Part shown: piece after piece, positions 1 through 7,857 of the stretch
How positions within the stretch are numbered: the stretch's first letter is position 1
Layout: every line of letters begins with the position of its first letter
Source of the DNA: CAZAMP01 sp964486455
GTDB taxonomy: Bacteria; Eisenbacteria; RBG-16-71-46; CAZAMP01
Assembly (NCBI GenBank): GCA_964486455.1
Contig: CAZAMP010000015.1
Coordinates: 1 to 64,000, forward strand
Reading direction: 5' to 3'
DNA length: 64,000 nucleotides
Position numbers and translations under genes: made by a program
The notes under the pieces: model-generated
What the model saw: only the letters and a program-made list of their open reading frames with translations
Databases searched by the model: none
Told to the model about the DNA's origin: nothing

Positions 1-80
1 GCCGGATGCCAATCTAATGCGAAAGATCGTTTACACGAAGAAGTTGACACCACCGGGCCTGATGATGAGAGGAGCAGCCT

Positions 81-1391
81 ATGGCTTCCATCTTCAAACG
101 CAATGGTCGAGGATCCTACGTCATCCAGTACTACGACCACACCGGTAGACGCCGCGAGAAATCAAGCCGAACCACGGACAAGCGCGCCGCCGAACGTCTC
201 GCGGCACAGCTGGAGCGTGACGTCATGCTCCGCCGTGAGGGACTCATTCCTTCCGATCCGAACCCAGCAGCCCAGAATCTGACCCCACTGGTCACGCATA
301 TTGAAAACTACCTGGCAGACTGCGAGAACAGGGGCCAGAACGGGCAGTGGATCAAGGACAAGCGGCGTCACCTAGCTGCCGTACAGGATGGCCTCCAGGC
401 AGCTCGCCTCTCGGACCTGGCTCGCGCTGCGGTGAAGCGGCACCTTGCGGACTACGCAGACACGGGGGTCTCTGCGAGGACGGTGAACATCCGACGAAAC
501 GCACTGATGGCCTTCATGAACTGGTGCGTCGTCGAGGGCAGGGCTCACCGGAATCCCCTTAAAGGAATCTCCTCAGCCTCCGAGCAGGCCGACCAAAGGC
601 GCAGGCGAAGGGCCTTGACGCTGGAGGAACTCCAGCGACTACTCGCTGTCGCAGCCAAACGTGAGGAAGACTCACGGGCTCGCCCGGGCCGCAAGGCATG
701 GTACATGGCGGCGTTCTACGCCGGACTACGACGCAGCGAGCTTCGACGTCTAGAATGGCGCCACATAGATTTCTCATCAAGCACCTTGTCCGTAACTGAC
801 GGGAAAGGCCAACGCCTGGGTCGAGAGGCGGCCGCGATCCCCCTCTTCCCTGCCCTCGCTGATGAACTGAAGAGCATCCGGCCCAAGTCTGCGGAGCCTA
901 CAGATCGGGTCTTTCCCACAGAGGTGACCAACAACACCCGCAGGCGGGACTTCAAACGGGCCCGGATCCCGCTCAAGGACTCCGAGGGGCGGGTCGTGGA
1001 TCTTCATGCGCTACGGACGACGTTGGCGACTTGGCTGGCCCTTCTGGGCGTCTCACCGCAGATGAGCCGGCAGATCATGCGCCACGCGAAGGTCGAGACG
1101 ACGCTCAAGCACTATACTGTCCTTGAGGCGGCCCATCTTGTCGACGCCATACGCCGCTTACCTGAGCTCAACGAGCCCCAGCAGATTCCCCAGCAGTCTC
1201 TGCACGAGAACCTGCGAAACGGTGCATCCGAGCGCGAAATCGAAGCCGCCAGTGGCCGCATCGACACGACGAAAAAGGCCCCGCAACTGCGCGCACTCCC
1301 AGAGGATAGCGTTACAGCTACAGGGCTTAACTCTGGCGGGGCCGACGAGACTCGAACTCGCGATCTCCGGCGTGACAGGCCGGCGTTCTAG
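81..1391 (+). CDS. Tyrosine site-specific recombinase (phage/island integrase)
   Basis: A 436-residue integrase that cuts and rejoins DNA at attachment sites. The N-terminal half (about 1-170) holds an arm-binding segment and a SAM-like core-binding domain; the catalytic domain spans about 175-360. The expected catalytic residues are visible: Arg in G-L-R at about 217, H-A-L-R at 309-312, His at 335 and the nucleophilic Tyr in K-H-Y-T at about 345. A GAGGAGC ribosome site lies just before the ATG. The last 18 or so codons and the stop lie inside the oppositely oriented tRNA-Asp gene, so the C-terminal tail (about 418-436) is read from attachment-site DNA. The rest of the element presumably extends off the left edge. 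The family call is certain; the element type (phage, ICE or island) cannot be told. Confidence 0.95.
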   Translation: MASIFKRNGRGSYVIQYYDHTGRRREKSSRTTDKRAAERLAAQLERDVMLRREGLIPSDPNPAAQNLTPLVTHIENYLADCENRGQNGQWIKDKRRHLAAVQDGLQAARLSDLARAAVKRHLADYADTGVSARTVNIRRNALMAFMNWCVVEGRAHRNPLKGISSASEQADQRRRRRALTLEELQRLLAVAAKREEDSRARPGRKAWYMAAFYAGLRRSELRRLEWRHIDFSSSTLSVTDGKGQRLGREAAAIPLFPALADELKSIRPKSAEPTDRVFPTEVTNNTRRRDFKRARIPLKDSEGRVVDLHALRTTLATWLALLGVSPQMSRQIMRHAKVETTLKHYTVLEAAHLVDAIRRLPELNEPQQIPQQSLHENLRNGASEREIEAASGRIDTTKKAPQLRALPEDSVTATGLNSGGADETRTRDLRRDRPAF

Positions 1392-1410
1392 CCAACTGAA
1401 CTACGACCCC
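1334..1410 (-). tRNA. tRNA-Asp (anticodon GTC), CCA encoded
   Basis: On the minus strand the sequence folds as a 77-nt cloverleaf. The seven-base acceptor stem GGGGTCG pairs with CGGCCCC with one G-T wobble. The anticodon loop reads CTGTCAC (anticodon GTC), the T arm contains GTTCGAGTC, and CCA is encoded at the 3' end (1336-1334). The 3' half overlaps the end of the integrase gene, which marks this tRNA as the integration target. The 5' part comes from the host side, and the gene appears intact after integration. Confidence 0.95.
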
Positions 1411-1583
1411 GCTCAATCTGAAGCCCGGCGAGACTAGCATGGCCCTCGAAGAATCGTCAACCCCCCACAACCCGTGTCTCCGTACCGCTATGCCTTGACG
1501 GCAATAGGGGTCCGTTGGGTAGACTCCGGTGCTCAACGGGCCAGGCCGGCCCGAGACGTTCATCGCAGGAAACGGGTCGCCGA

Positions 1584-1829
1584 ATGTCGATTCTGAAGAG
1601 AGTCTGGGAACGCTGGAAGCCGATCGCGGCCAAGATCGGGCGGTTCAACACGCGTCTCATCCTGACCATCGTATATGGGATCCTGCTCCTTCCATTCAAC
1701 CTGGCCATACGTGTGCTCCGTAAAGATTTGCTGCGAAAGAAATTACGGAGCAAGTCCTCATTCTGGCTCCCCGCGGAACGGCAGGAGGCGACCGACGACC
1801 CCCTCACCGCTCATCGTCGGCAGTTCTAG
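1584..1829 (+). CDS. SxtJ-like small membrane protein
   Basis: An 81-residue protein with a basic N-terminus (M-S-I-L-K-R-V-W-E-R-W), one hydrophobic segment at about 23-41 and a basic stretch after it. Size and pattern match the SxtJ-type membrane proteins found beside NodU/SxtI-type carbamoyltransferases. The ATG at 1584 was preferred to an upstream in-frame ATG at 1515 because homology-like sequence begins here and AGGA lies about 13 bases before it. The stop codon abuts the next gene's start (TAG-ATG), so the two are probably translationally coupled. The molecular role is unknown; it may be a membrane partner of the carbamoyltransferase. The SxtJ assignment comes from family memory plus context, not from a search. 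Confidence 0.7.
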   Translation: MSILKRVWERWKPIAAKIGRFNTRLILTIVYGILLLPFNLAIRVLRKDLLRKKLRSKSSFWLPAERQEATDDPLTAHRRQF

Positions 1830-3572
1830 ATGAAGACCCTCGGAATATCGTGCTTCTATCACGATTCGGCCGCAGCGCTCATGATCGACGGCGAGATCGT
1901 CGCCGCCGCACAGGAGGAGCGCTTCACGCGCCTCAAGCACGACCAGTCCTTTCCGAACCACGCTATCGCCTACTGCCTCGAGGAAGCCGGCCTGACCGCG
2001 AACGATCTCGACCACGTCGGCTTCTACGACAAGCCGCTCCTCAAATTCGAACGGATTCTCACGACCCACCTCGCCACGTGGCCCCGGTCGTATCGCTCGT
2101 TCATCAAGGGACTGCCGATCTGGCTGAAGGAGAAGCTCTGGATTCCGCACGTGATCCGTGATGAGTTGAACTACGAGGGAGAGATCCTCTTCGCCGAGCA
2201 TCACATCTCACACGCGGCAAGCGCCTTCTACGCGTCCCCGTTCGACGAGGCCGCGATCCTCACCGTCGACGGCGTCGGCGAATGGGCGACCGCGACCTGG
2301 GGCGTCGGAAACGAATCGGGCATCAAGCTCCTTCATCAGATCAATTTCCCCCACTCGATCGGGCTCCTCTATTCGGCGTTCACGTACTTCCTCGGCTTCA
2401 AGGTGAACAGCGCGGAATACAAGGTGATGGGCCTCGCCCCGCACGGCGAGCCCCGCTACGTCGATCTCATTCTCGACAAGCTGATCCACGTCGGTGAAGA
2501 CGGATCGTTCCACATGAACCTCGACTACTTCACCTATCCGCACGGGCTCACGATGACGGGGAAGCGCTTCGAGACGCTCTTCGGCATCCCGAGGCGTGAA
2601 CCCGAGAGCTCCCTGGATCAGATCCACAAGGACATCGCTACGAGCCTTCAGCGCGTAACGGAAGAGGTCATGCTGCGCATGGCGAGGAACGTACGGAAGG
2701 CCAGCGGGCTCGACTACCTCTGCCTTGCCGGCGGTGTCGCGCTCAACTGCGTCGCGAATGGACGCATCCTTCGCGAGGGCGAGTTCGAGGATATCTTCAT
2801 CCAGCCGGCGGCGGGTGATGCGGGCGGCGCCGTCGGCGTGGCCTACTACATCCAGCACGACATAATGGGGACCCCGCGGCGCGGCGGATGGACCGGCCCC
2901 TACTTCGGACCGGAGTTCGATGACACTGATATCAAGGCGGTGCTGGACAAGTATGGCATCATGGAATACCGGACTATGGAGCAACGCGAGCTGTTCGAGG
3001 AGACCGCGCGCCTCATCGACGATCAGAACGTCATCGGATGGTATCAGGGTCGGATGGAGTTCGGCCCCAGAGCGCTCGGGAACCGCAGCATCATCGCCGA
3101 TGCACGGAACCCCGAGAATCAAGACCGCGTGAACCTCAAGATCAAGTTCCGCGAGTCGTTCAGGCCGTTCGCCCCCACTGTTCTGGAAGAAAGCATCAGC
3201 GACTGGTTCGAGATCGACAGACCGAGCCCGTACATGTTGTTCGTGGCGGACGTGAGGCGTGATCGACGCACGATCCCAAGCGTGACGCACGTGGACGGCT
3301 CGGCGCGGATCCAGAGCGTGAACCGTGACACGAATCCCATGTACTACGACGTCATCAAGGCGTTCGAGAAGCGGACGGGCTGTCCGGTGATCATCAACAC
3401 GTCATTCAACGTGCGGGGAGAGCCGATCGTTTGCACACCGCAAGACGCGTTTCTCTGCTTCATGAGAACGAACATGGACATTCTGGTGATGGGCCCCTAC
3501 CTTCTCGAGAAATCGAACATGCCGACCCTACCGGACATCGGTGACGCGCGGGAGCTGTTCGAGCTGGACTAG
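1830..3572 (+). CDS. Carbamoyltransferase, NodU/CmcH/TobZ/SxtI family
   Basis: A 580-residue enzyme that transfers a carbamoyl group from carbamoyl phosphate, through carbamoyl-adenylate, to a hydroxyl on a small molecule or sugar. The N-terminal Kae1-like domain starts with G-I-S-C-F-Y-H-D-S-A-A and contains the metal-binding H-H-I-S-H-A motif, D-G-V-G-E-W and the L-A-G-G-V-A-L-N-C nucleotide loop. The C-terminal domain shows F-G-P-R-A-L-G-N-R-S and N-T-S-F-N-V-R-G-E-P. Length is normal for the family and no key motif is missing. It lies between two small membrane-protein genes that accompany this family, so the acceptor may be membrane- or envelope-linked. The substrate cannot be predicted. 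Confidence 0.93.
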   Translation: MKTLGISCFYHDSAAALMIDGEIVAAAQEERFTRLKHDQSFPNHAIAYCLEEAGLTANDLDHVGFYDKPLLKFERILTTHLATWPRSYRSFIKGLPIWLKEKLWIPHVIRDELNYEGEILFAEHHISHAASAFYASPFDEAAILTVDGVGEWATATWGVGNESGIKLLHQINFPHSIGLLYSAFTYFLGFKVNSAEYKVMGLAPHGEPRYVDLILDKLIHVGEDGSFHMNLDYFTYPHGLTMTGKRFETLFGIPRREPESSLDQIHKDIATSLQRVTEEVMLRMARNVRKASGLDYLCLAGGVALNCVANGRILREGEFEDIFIQPAAGDAGGAVGVAYYIQHDIMGTPRRGGWTGPYFGPEFDDTDIKAVLDKYGIMEYRTMEQRELFEETARLIDDQNVIGWYQGRMEFGPRALGNRSIIADARNPENQDRVNLKIKFRESFRPFAPTVLEESISDWFEIDRPSPYMLFVADVRRDRRTIPSVTHVDGSARIQSVNRDTNPMYYDVIKAFEKRTGCPVIINTSFNVRGEPIVCTPQDAFLCFMRTNMDILVMGPYLLEKSNMPTLPDIGDARELFELD

Positions 3573-3602
3573 CCGGTTGGCATCAGGACGAACGAGACGA
3601 GC

Positions 3603-3830
3603 TTGAAGCATCTGCTACTGATCCCCGTGGCCATCGTGCTCGGGGCGCTCATCTGGTCGCTCTTCAAGAACCGGAGGCGCTTCGCGTTCTTCGGAGAGCT
3701 CTGGGCGTTCATGCGGGTACGCAAGAAGTGGTGGCTCGGGCCGATCGTGATCTTCCTCGTGATTCTGAGCTTCATCATCGTGTTCGCCGAGGGATCGGTG
3801 CTGGCGCCGTTCATCTACACGTTGTTCTAG
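3603..3830 (+). CDS. DUF5989-like (SxtK-type) small membrane protein
   Basis: A 75-residue protein starting at a TTG. It has a hydrophobic stretch at about 4-18, a basic-aromatic loop (F-K-N-R-R-R-F-A-F-F-G-E-L) and a second membrane helix at about 47-64. The motif around E-L-W-A-F-M-R-V-R-K-K-W-W-L-G-P is typical of the small DUF5989/SxtK proteins found next to carbamoyltransferases. Together with the SxtJ-like gene and the carbamoyltransferase it forms a three-gene unit. Its last four bases overlap the 3' end of the convergent nagZ-like gene. Function unknown. Confidence 0.75.
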   Translation: MKHLLLIPVAIVLGALIWSLFKNRRRFAFFGELWAFMRVRKKWWLGPIVIFLVILSFIIVFAEGSVLAPFIYTLF

Positions 3831-5362
3831 CCGAACAACGCTCTGAACGCCGCCTCGAAGGCGCTGCGGTGGCTTCCGCCGAGACCCAGGCGCTGCCAAT
3901 CCCCCGGCGTCTCCCGGAGCGCATGCCGATCGGCCGGGGCGAGCGCGACAACCCGCCGACCCGCCGCCTCGGTCCGCCAGGCTTCCACCGTGCGGATGGC
4001 TAGGAGATCCTCCGCCGAAGGAGCGCATCCTCTCACGAAGAGCACAAGCAGCACGCTGCCGACCGGCGGGAGATCAGCCGGATCGAGACGACCCTTCGCC
4101 CCGTGCGAAATGATGCGTGACCGAGGTGCGATCCGCGTCAACGCGTCCTCGATCATACGATGGCTGAGAAACGCTCTCGCGACACCGTCCGAAACCAGGC
4201 ACGCGACGTCGGTCGACGAAAGGGCCTCCGGCTTGCACGGTGACAGCGCCCTGTCGTGAGCCGATCTCATGAGGTCCCGCGCGTCCTCAACGGCCTCCTC
4301 GAGCGCGGCCCCGACGCCACTCCCTGAAGCCTCGTCCCTCTCGGAAACGAGAGCATCGAGTACCGCTCGACGGCGGAAGGACTCCGCCACGCGCTTCGCC
4401 CCCCACTCGTTCGAGTCGCGCGCGTTCGTTAGCGCGAGACGGACCTCTTCCGCCTGCGCCGCGCCCGCACATCCGAGGAAGAGATCCACGCCGGCCTCGA
4501 GTGCGGCCGCGACACCGTCATCAAGCGTCATCCCCGCGCTGAAACCCACCATCTCCAGGGCGTCGGAGATCACGGCGCCCCGAAAGCCGAGGGCGCCGCG
4601 GAGTAGCTCCGTCAGGAGCTCCGGGCTGCACGTCGCCGGTCGTCCCGATGTGGAATCCGGACTGCGGTCCAGCATCGGATAGCTCACATGCGCGGTCATC
4701 ACGAGGGGAACATCGTCGTGAAACACCGATGCGAACGGGGCGAGATGCACCGCTTCGAACGAAGCGCGCGGCTCGTCGATCGTGGGAAGCGCGAGGTGGC
4801 TGTCGAGCGACGATGCTCCGTGACCCGGGAAGTGCTTCACGCACGGCAATACACCGCCGCATCGAAGGCCGCGGATCGCGGCCGCGCCTTGCCGCCTCAC
4901 GACCTCGGGGGTGGCTCCGAAGCTGCGGCTTCCGATCACGGGGTTGGTCGATTCGGTGTTCACATCGAGAAGCGGCGCGAACACCATGTCCACGCCTGCC
5001 AGGCGAAGCACGCGCGCTACGGAGGCGAACAGCTCTTCGGTGAGCTTCGTGTCGTCGATCTCGCCGAGCGCCGCCGGTGACGGAACGGATGCCGCCCGAG
5101 CCAGGGAGCCGGCGCCGACCGGAAGACCGTCGATCTGGCTCGCGATCCCCCCCTCTTCATCGATTCCGACGAGAATTGGCCGCGGTGATAGGCGGCGCGC
5201 GTGGGCGAGCATCTCGGCGGTCTCGACGAGCGACGGCATGTCCCGCCGAAAGAGAATGAGCCCACCAAGGCGACCCTCAGCGAGCGCCGCCTCCGTCTTG
5301 GGCGTGAACCGACCGTTGTCGAGCCCCCCGATGACGAGTTCTCCGATCGTGTGCGCGCCCAA
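3827..5362 (-). CDS. nagZ: Beta-N-acetylhexosaminidase, glycoside hydrolase family 3 (NagZ-like)
   Basis: Removes terminal GlcNAc from muropeptides during wall recycling. It carries the NagZ signature K-H-F-P-G-H-G followed by D-S-H (the catalytic Asp/His loop) at about 176-189, and the nucleophile region G-F-R-G-A-V-I-S-D-A-L-E-M with Asp at about 267. The start chosen is the TTG at 5362, because AGGGGG lies six bases upstream; this leaves a 10-base gap after the spoIID stop. An in-frame TTG at 5395 would add 11 residues and overlap spoIID. At about 511 residues it is longer than compact NagZ (about 340), with a C-terminal GH3-C-like domain and no obvious signal peptide. It is last in an operon with murQ, anmK and spoIID. 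Confidence 0.9.
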   Translation of the reverse strand: MGAHTIGELVIGGLDNGRFTPKTEAALAEGRLGGLILFRRDMPSLVETAEMLAHARRLSPRPILVGIDEEGGIASQIDGLPVGAGSLARAASVPSPAALGEIDDTKLTEELFASVARVLRLAGVDMVFAPLLDVNTESTNPVIGSRSFGATPEVVRRQGAAAIRGLRCGGVLPCVKHFPGHGASSLDSHLALPTIDEPRASFEAVHLAPFASVFHDDVPLVMTAHVSYPMLDRSPDSTSGRPATCSPELLTELLRGALGFRGAVISDALEMVGFSAGMTLDDGVAAALEAGVDLFLGCAGAAQAEEVRLALTNARDSNEWGAKRVAESFRRRAVLDALVSERDEASGSGVGAALEEAVEDARDLMRSAHDRALSPCKPEALSSTDVACLVSDGVARAFLSHRMIEDALTRIAPRSRIISHGAKGRLDPADLPPVGSVLLVLFVRGCAPSAEDLLAIRTVEAWRTEAAGRRVVALAPADRHALRETPGDWQRLGLGGSHRSAFEAAFRALFG

Positions 5363-5372
5363 TACGTTCCCC

Positions 5373-6827
5373 CTAGTAAAGACGCCGGATGTCAATGCCG
5401 GAAAAGTAGTGCTTCAGGATGTCCGTATATCGCTTCCCTTGCCGGCTCATCTCGATCGCGCCCATCTGACAGAGACCGACCCCGTGACCGTAGCCGCGCC
5501 CCTTTGCGACGACCTTCGCCGGCTTGCCGTCCCGCTTCTCGACCTTGAACTCCACGAAGGTGCTCCAGAGCGCCGCACGCCCGGCTCCGGGCTGCCGCAA
5601 CGTCCAGCGGATCGTATCCTTCTCGATTCGATAGCGACCGGACGTCGTGACGACTTCGACAACGACCGCGCGACCCGACTTGCCCTTCTGCTTGACCTTG
5701 ACGTCCTTCAGCTGTCCGAACGGTTTTCCGTCCCACGGATGGAACCGGGGGTAGTACTTCGAGAATACCTGCATGAATGTCGTCACGTTCCACTCGACAC
5801 GCCATCGATAGCGATCGGCCTTCCGGCAGTAGTCACCCCCGCGACCTTTGTCCTTTCGGCTCTTGAGGTGTCCGCTCCCCTTCCCATTCCACACCTCCGC
5901 CGGATCCGACGTCCTGCCGCCGCAGGTCGACGAGTAGAACACCTCGACGGGATGGCCGCCGTGATAGACGATTTCTCCGGCCGTTTCGCTCACGGCTCGG
6001 TTGACGGCGGGTGATTCTCCCGCGACCCCCGTATAGACCTGGCTGAGCTCGTTGTCATAGAGATCGAACCCGCTGCCGCCGCGCAGTACGATCTTCTTGT
6101 ACGCATACGTCCGAGCGGCAACGGCCTGCGCCTTCTGCGCCTCGAGCTTCGTTGGCCCACCGGCGCGTCCGATCTCGTTTCCGACGACGCCACGAACATA
6201 GTCGTCCAGATTGAGTCGATTGACCAGAACGAGCCCGGACGAGCGGGCGGTCAACACGAAGTAGCCACGGTAGGAGGCACCGTCGACCTCCATCATCGCG
6301 CCCCGCGCCTCGGGAAAGAGAAGGAACGTCTCGGTGAAGACACCGCGATCGCGCCCCGCCCCATCGATGGCGCGAATCGACTTCCCGCCGGCATGAACGA
6401 ACGTCCACGTCTCGGTTGCGGGAATCTGGTTCGGACGCACCCGCCGGCCTTCGAAACCGATCCGCCAGACGCGATCCGAGCTGACCCGAACCTTTGAGAC
6501 TTCGAGACGGAGAGCGACGCGAACCACGGGGCCGCCGGGAGGAAGGGCCGCCCGCCTCGGTGGTGGCGCGCAGGCCGTCATCGTCGCAACGACCGCGAGG
6601 ACGGCGAAGAGCGCCAGGGCCCACGTGCGGCGCGGTCCAGAGATCCGGCTCAGTCGGAACGCACGGACCGATTGACTAGCCCCGCGGACCTGCCGGACAG
6701 ATCTTCCCGAGCACGGCCTGTTTCGTCGCGCCCGTGGCCATGGGTAGATTGGCGGGTCGACCTTCGAGCGTTTCGTTCCCGAGAATGGCAAAGGCAATCG
6801 CCTCCTTTGCGTCGGGGTTGATCCCAT
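5373..6827 (-). CDS. SpoIID/LytB-domain protein, probable lipoprotein lytic transglycosylase
   Basis: Contains the SpoIID domain: N-R-L-N-L-D-D-Y-V-R-G-V-V-G-N-E, then A-Q-A-V-A-A-R-T-Y-A, the F-Y-S-S-T-C-G-G-R-T loop and the C-terminal G-R-G-Y-G-H-G-V-G-L-C-Q-M-G-A motif. SpoIID enzymes cleave denuded glycan and release anhydro-MurNAc ends, which fits the neighbours anmK and murQ. A hydrophobic stretch ending at M-T-A-C looks like a lipoprotein signal, but it begins about 70 residues in. No ATG, GTG or TTG lies in frame close to it, and the only clear start (6827) overlaps anmK by 152 bases. The true start is unresolved and could be a rare CTG near 6650. Confidence 0.88.
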   Translation of the reverse strand: MGSTPTQRRRLPLPFSGTKRSKVDPPIYPWPRARRNRPCSGRSVRQVRGASQSVRAFRLSRISGPRRTWALALFAVLAVVATMTACAPPPRRAALPPGGPVVRVALRLEVSKVRVSSDRVWRIGFEGRRVRPNQIPATETWTFVHAGGKSIRAIDGAGRDRGVFTETFLLFPEARGAMMEVDGASYRGYFVLTARSSGLVLVNRLNLDDYVRGVVGNEIGRAGGPTKLEAQKAQAVAARTYAYKKIVLRGGSGFDLYDNELSQVYTGVAGESPAVNRAVSETAGEIVYHGGHPVEVFYSSTCGGRTSDPAEVWNGKGSGHLKSRKDKGRGGDYCRKADRYRWRVEWNVTTFMQVFSKYYPRFHPWDGKPFGQLKDVKVKQKGKSGRAVVVEVVTTSGRYRIEKDTIRWTLRQPGAGRAALWSTFVEFKVEKRDGKPAKVVAKGRGYGHGVGLCQMGAIEMSRQGKRYTDILKHYFSGIDIRRLY

Positions 6828-7857
6828 ACTCCCGTGACGTGACGACCAGACTCGAACGAAACGCCTTTGCCAGTCCGTCCATCAACATGCGATTGTTCGT
6901 TCCCCCCCCGGACACGATGACCTCGTTGACCTCGCGATAGCTGGGCGGAACGAGCGTTTCCAACGCCTGAGATACGGACTCGATGACGAATTCGCCCGCG
7001 CTGGCGAGCGTATCCCGCTCATTGAGACCGTTGCGGCGCGCGGCCGCAAGGAACTTCGACGCGTACCGATCACCGAATAGCTCGCGCCCCGTCGACTTCG
7101 GCGGCTTGGCCCCGAAGTATGGATGCGCCATGAACTCGTCGAGCAACGGCTTGCAGGGCCTGCCCGAGGCCGCGAGTTCCCCCCCTTCGTCCCGCGGTTT
7201 ATCTAGCAGAATCTCGGCCAAGGCGTCCAACAGCATGTTGCAGGGACCGACATCGAACGCCAGAACGTCGCTCATCGACGAGCCGGCGGGGAGGATTGTG
7301 AGACTGGCGATGCCGCCAAGATTGAGCAGGACGCGCGACTTCTCCGCATGGCGAAACAACAGACAATCCACGTACGGAACGAGCGGGGCCCCGGTTCCGC
7401 CGGCCGCGATATCGCGCGGACGAAAATCGCAGATCACGGGGATCCCCGTCCGCTCGGCGATCACGGAACCTTCCCCGATCTGGAGCGTGGATCTCTTGCC
7501 ATCTTCCCGATCGGGATCGTGATAGATCGTCTGACCATGGGACGCGATGAAGTCGACGATCTGCGGCTTCGTCCCTCCGAATTCGATCGCCTTGAGTGCG
7601 GCCGCGGCGAAAATCTCGCCGAGCTCGAAGTTCAGGAGGGCAACCTCCGATGCCGTCGCCTCTCCGGCCGCCAGCACGCGTTCCCGGATGGCCTGATCGT
7701 AGGGACGCGTCAGGAACGCGAGGCTTTCGACCTTCGTTTCCTTTCCGCAACCGTTGATCCGGACCAGGACGGCGTCGACGCCGTCCGCCGATGTCCCGCT
7801 CATGAGTCCGATCGCAAGGCGTGTGCTCTTCTCGAGAATTGCCCGTAGCTCGTGCAT
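6676..7857 (-). CDS. anmK: Anhydro-N-acetylmuramic acid kinase
   Basis: Phosphorylates and opens 1,6-anhydro-MurNAc to MurNAc-6-phosphate using ATP. The N-terminal signature G-L-M-S-G-T-S-A-D-G-V-D is at about 18-29, followed by F-I-A-S-H-G-Q-T-I-Y-H and L-N-L-G-G-I-A-S-L-T, and the C-terminal V-S-G-G-G-T-N-N-R-M nucleotide motif. At 393 residues it has normal length. Its ATG overlaps the murQ stop by one base (TGATG), so it is translationally coupled to the enzyme that consumes its product. Confidence 0.96.
   Translation of the reverse strand: MHELRAILEKSTRLAIGLMSGTSADGVDAVLVRINGCGKETKVESLAFLTRPYDQAIRERVLAAGEATASEVALLNFELGEIFAAAALKAIEFGGTKPQIVDFIASHGQTIYHDPDREDGKRSTLQIGEGSVIAERTGIPVICDFRPRDIAAGGTGAPLVPYVDCLLFRHAEKSRVLLNLGGIASLTILPAGSSMSDVLAFDVGPCNMLLDALAEILLDKPRDEGGELAASGRPCKPLLDEFMAHPYFGAKPPKSTGRELFGDRYASKFLAAARRNGLNERDTLASAGEFVIESVSQALETLVPPSYREVNEVIVSGGGTNNRMLMDGLAKAFRSSLVVTSREYGINPDAKEAIAFAILGNETLEGRPANLPMATGATKQAVLGKICPAGPRG

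Noticed and set aside
1..80. C-terminal end of another element gene before the integrase
   Set aside because: A short open frame crosses the window edge into the integrase, but fewer than 30 codons are visible and nothing identifies it.
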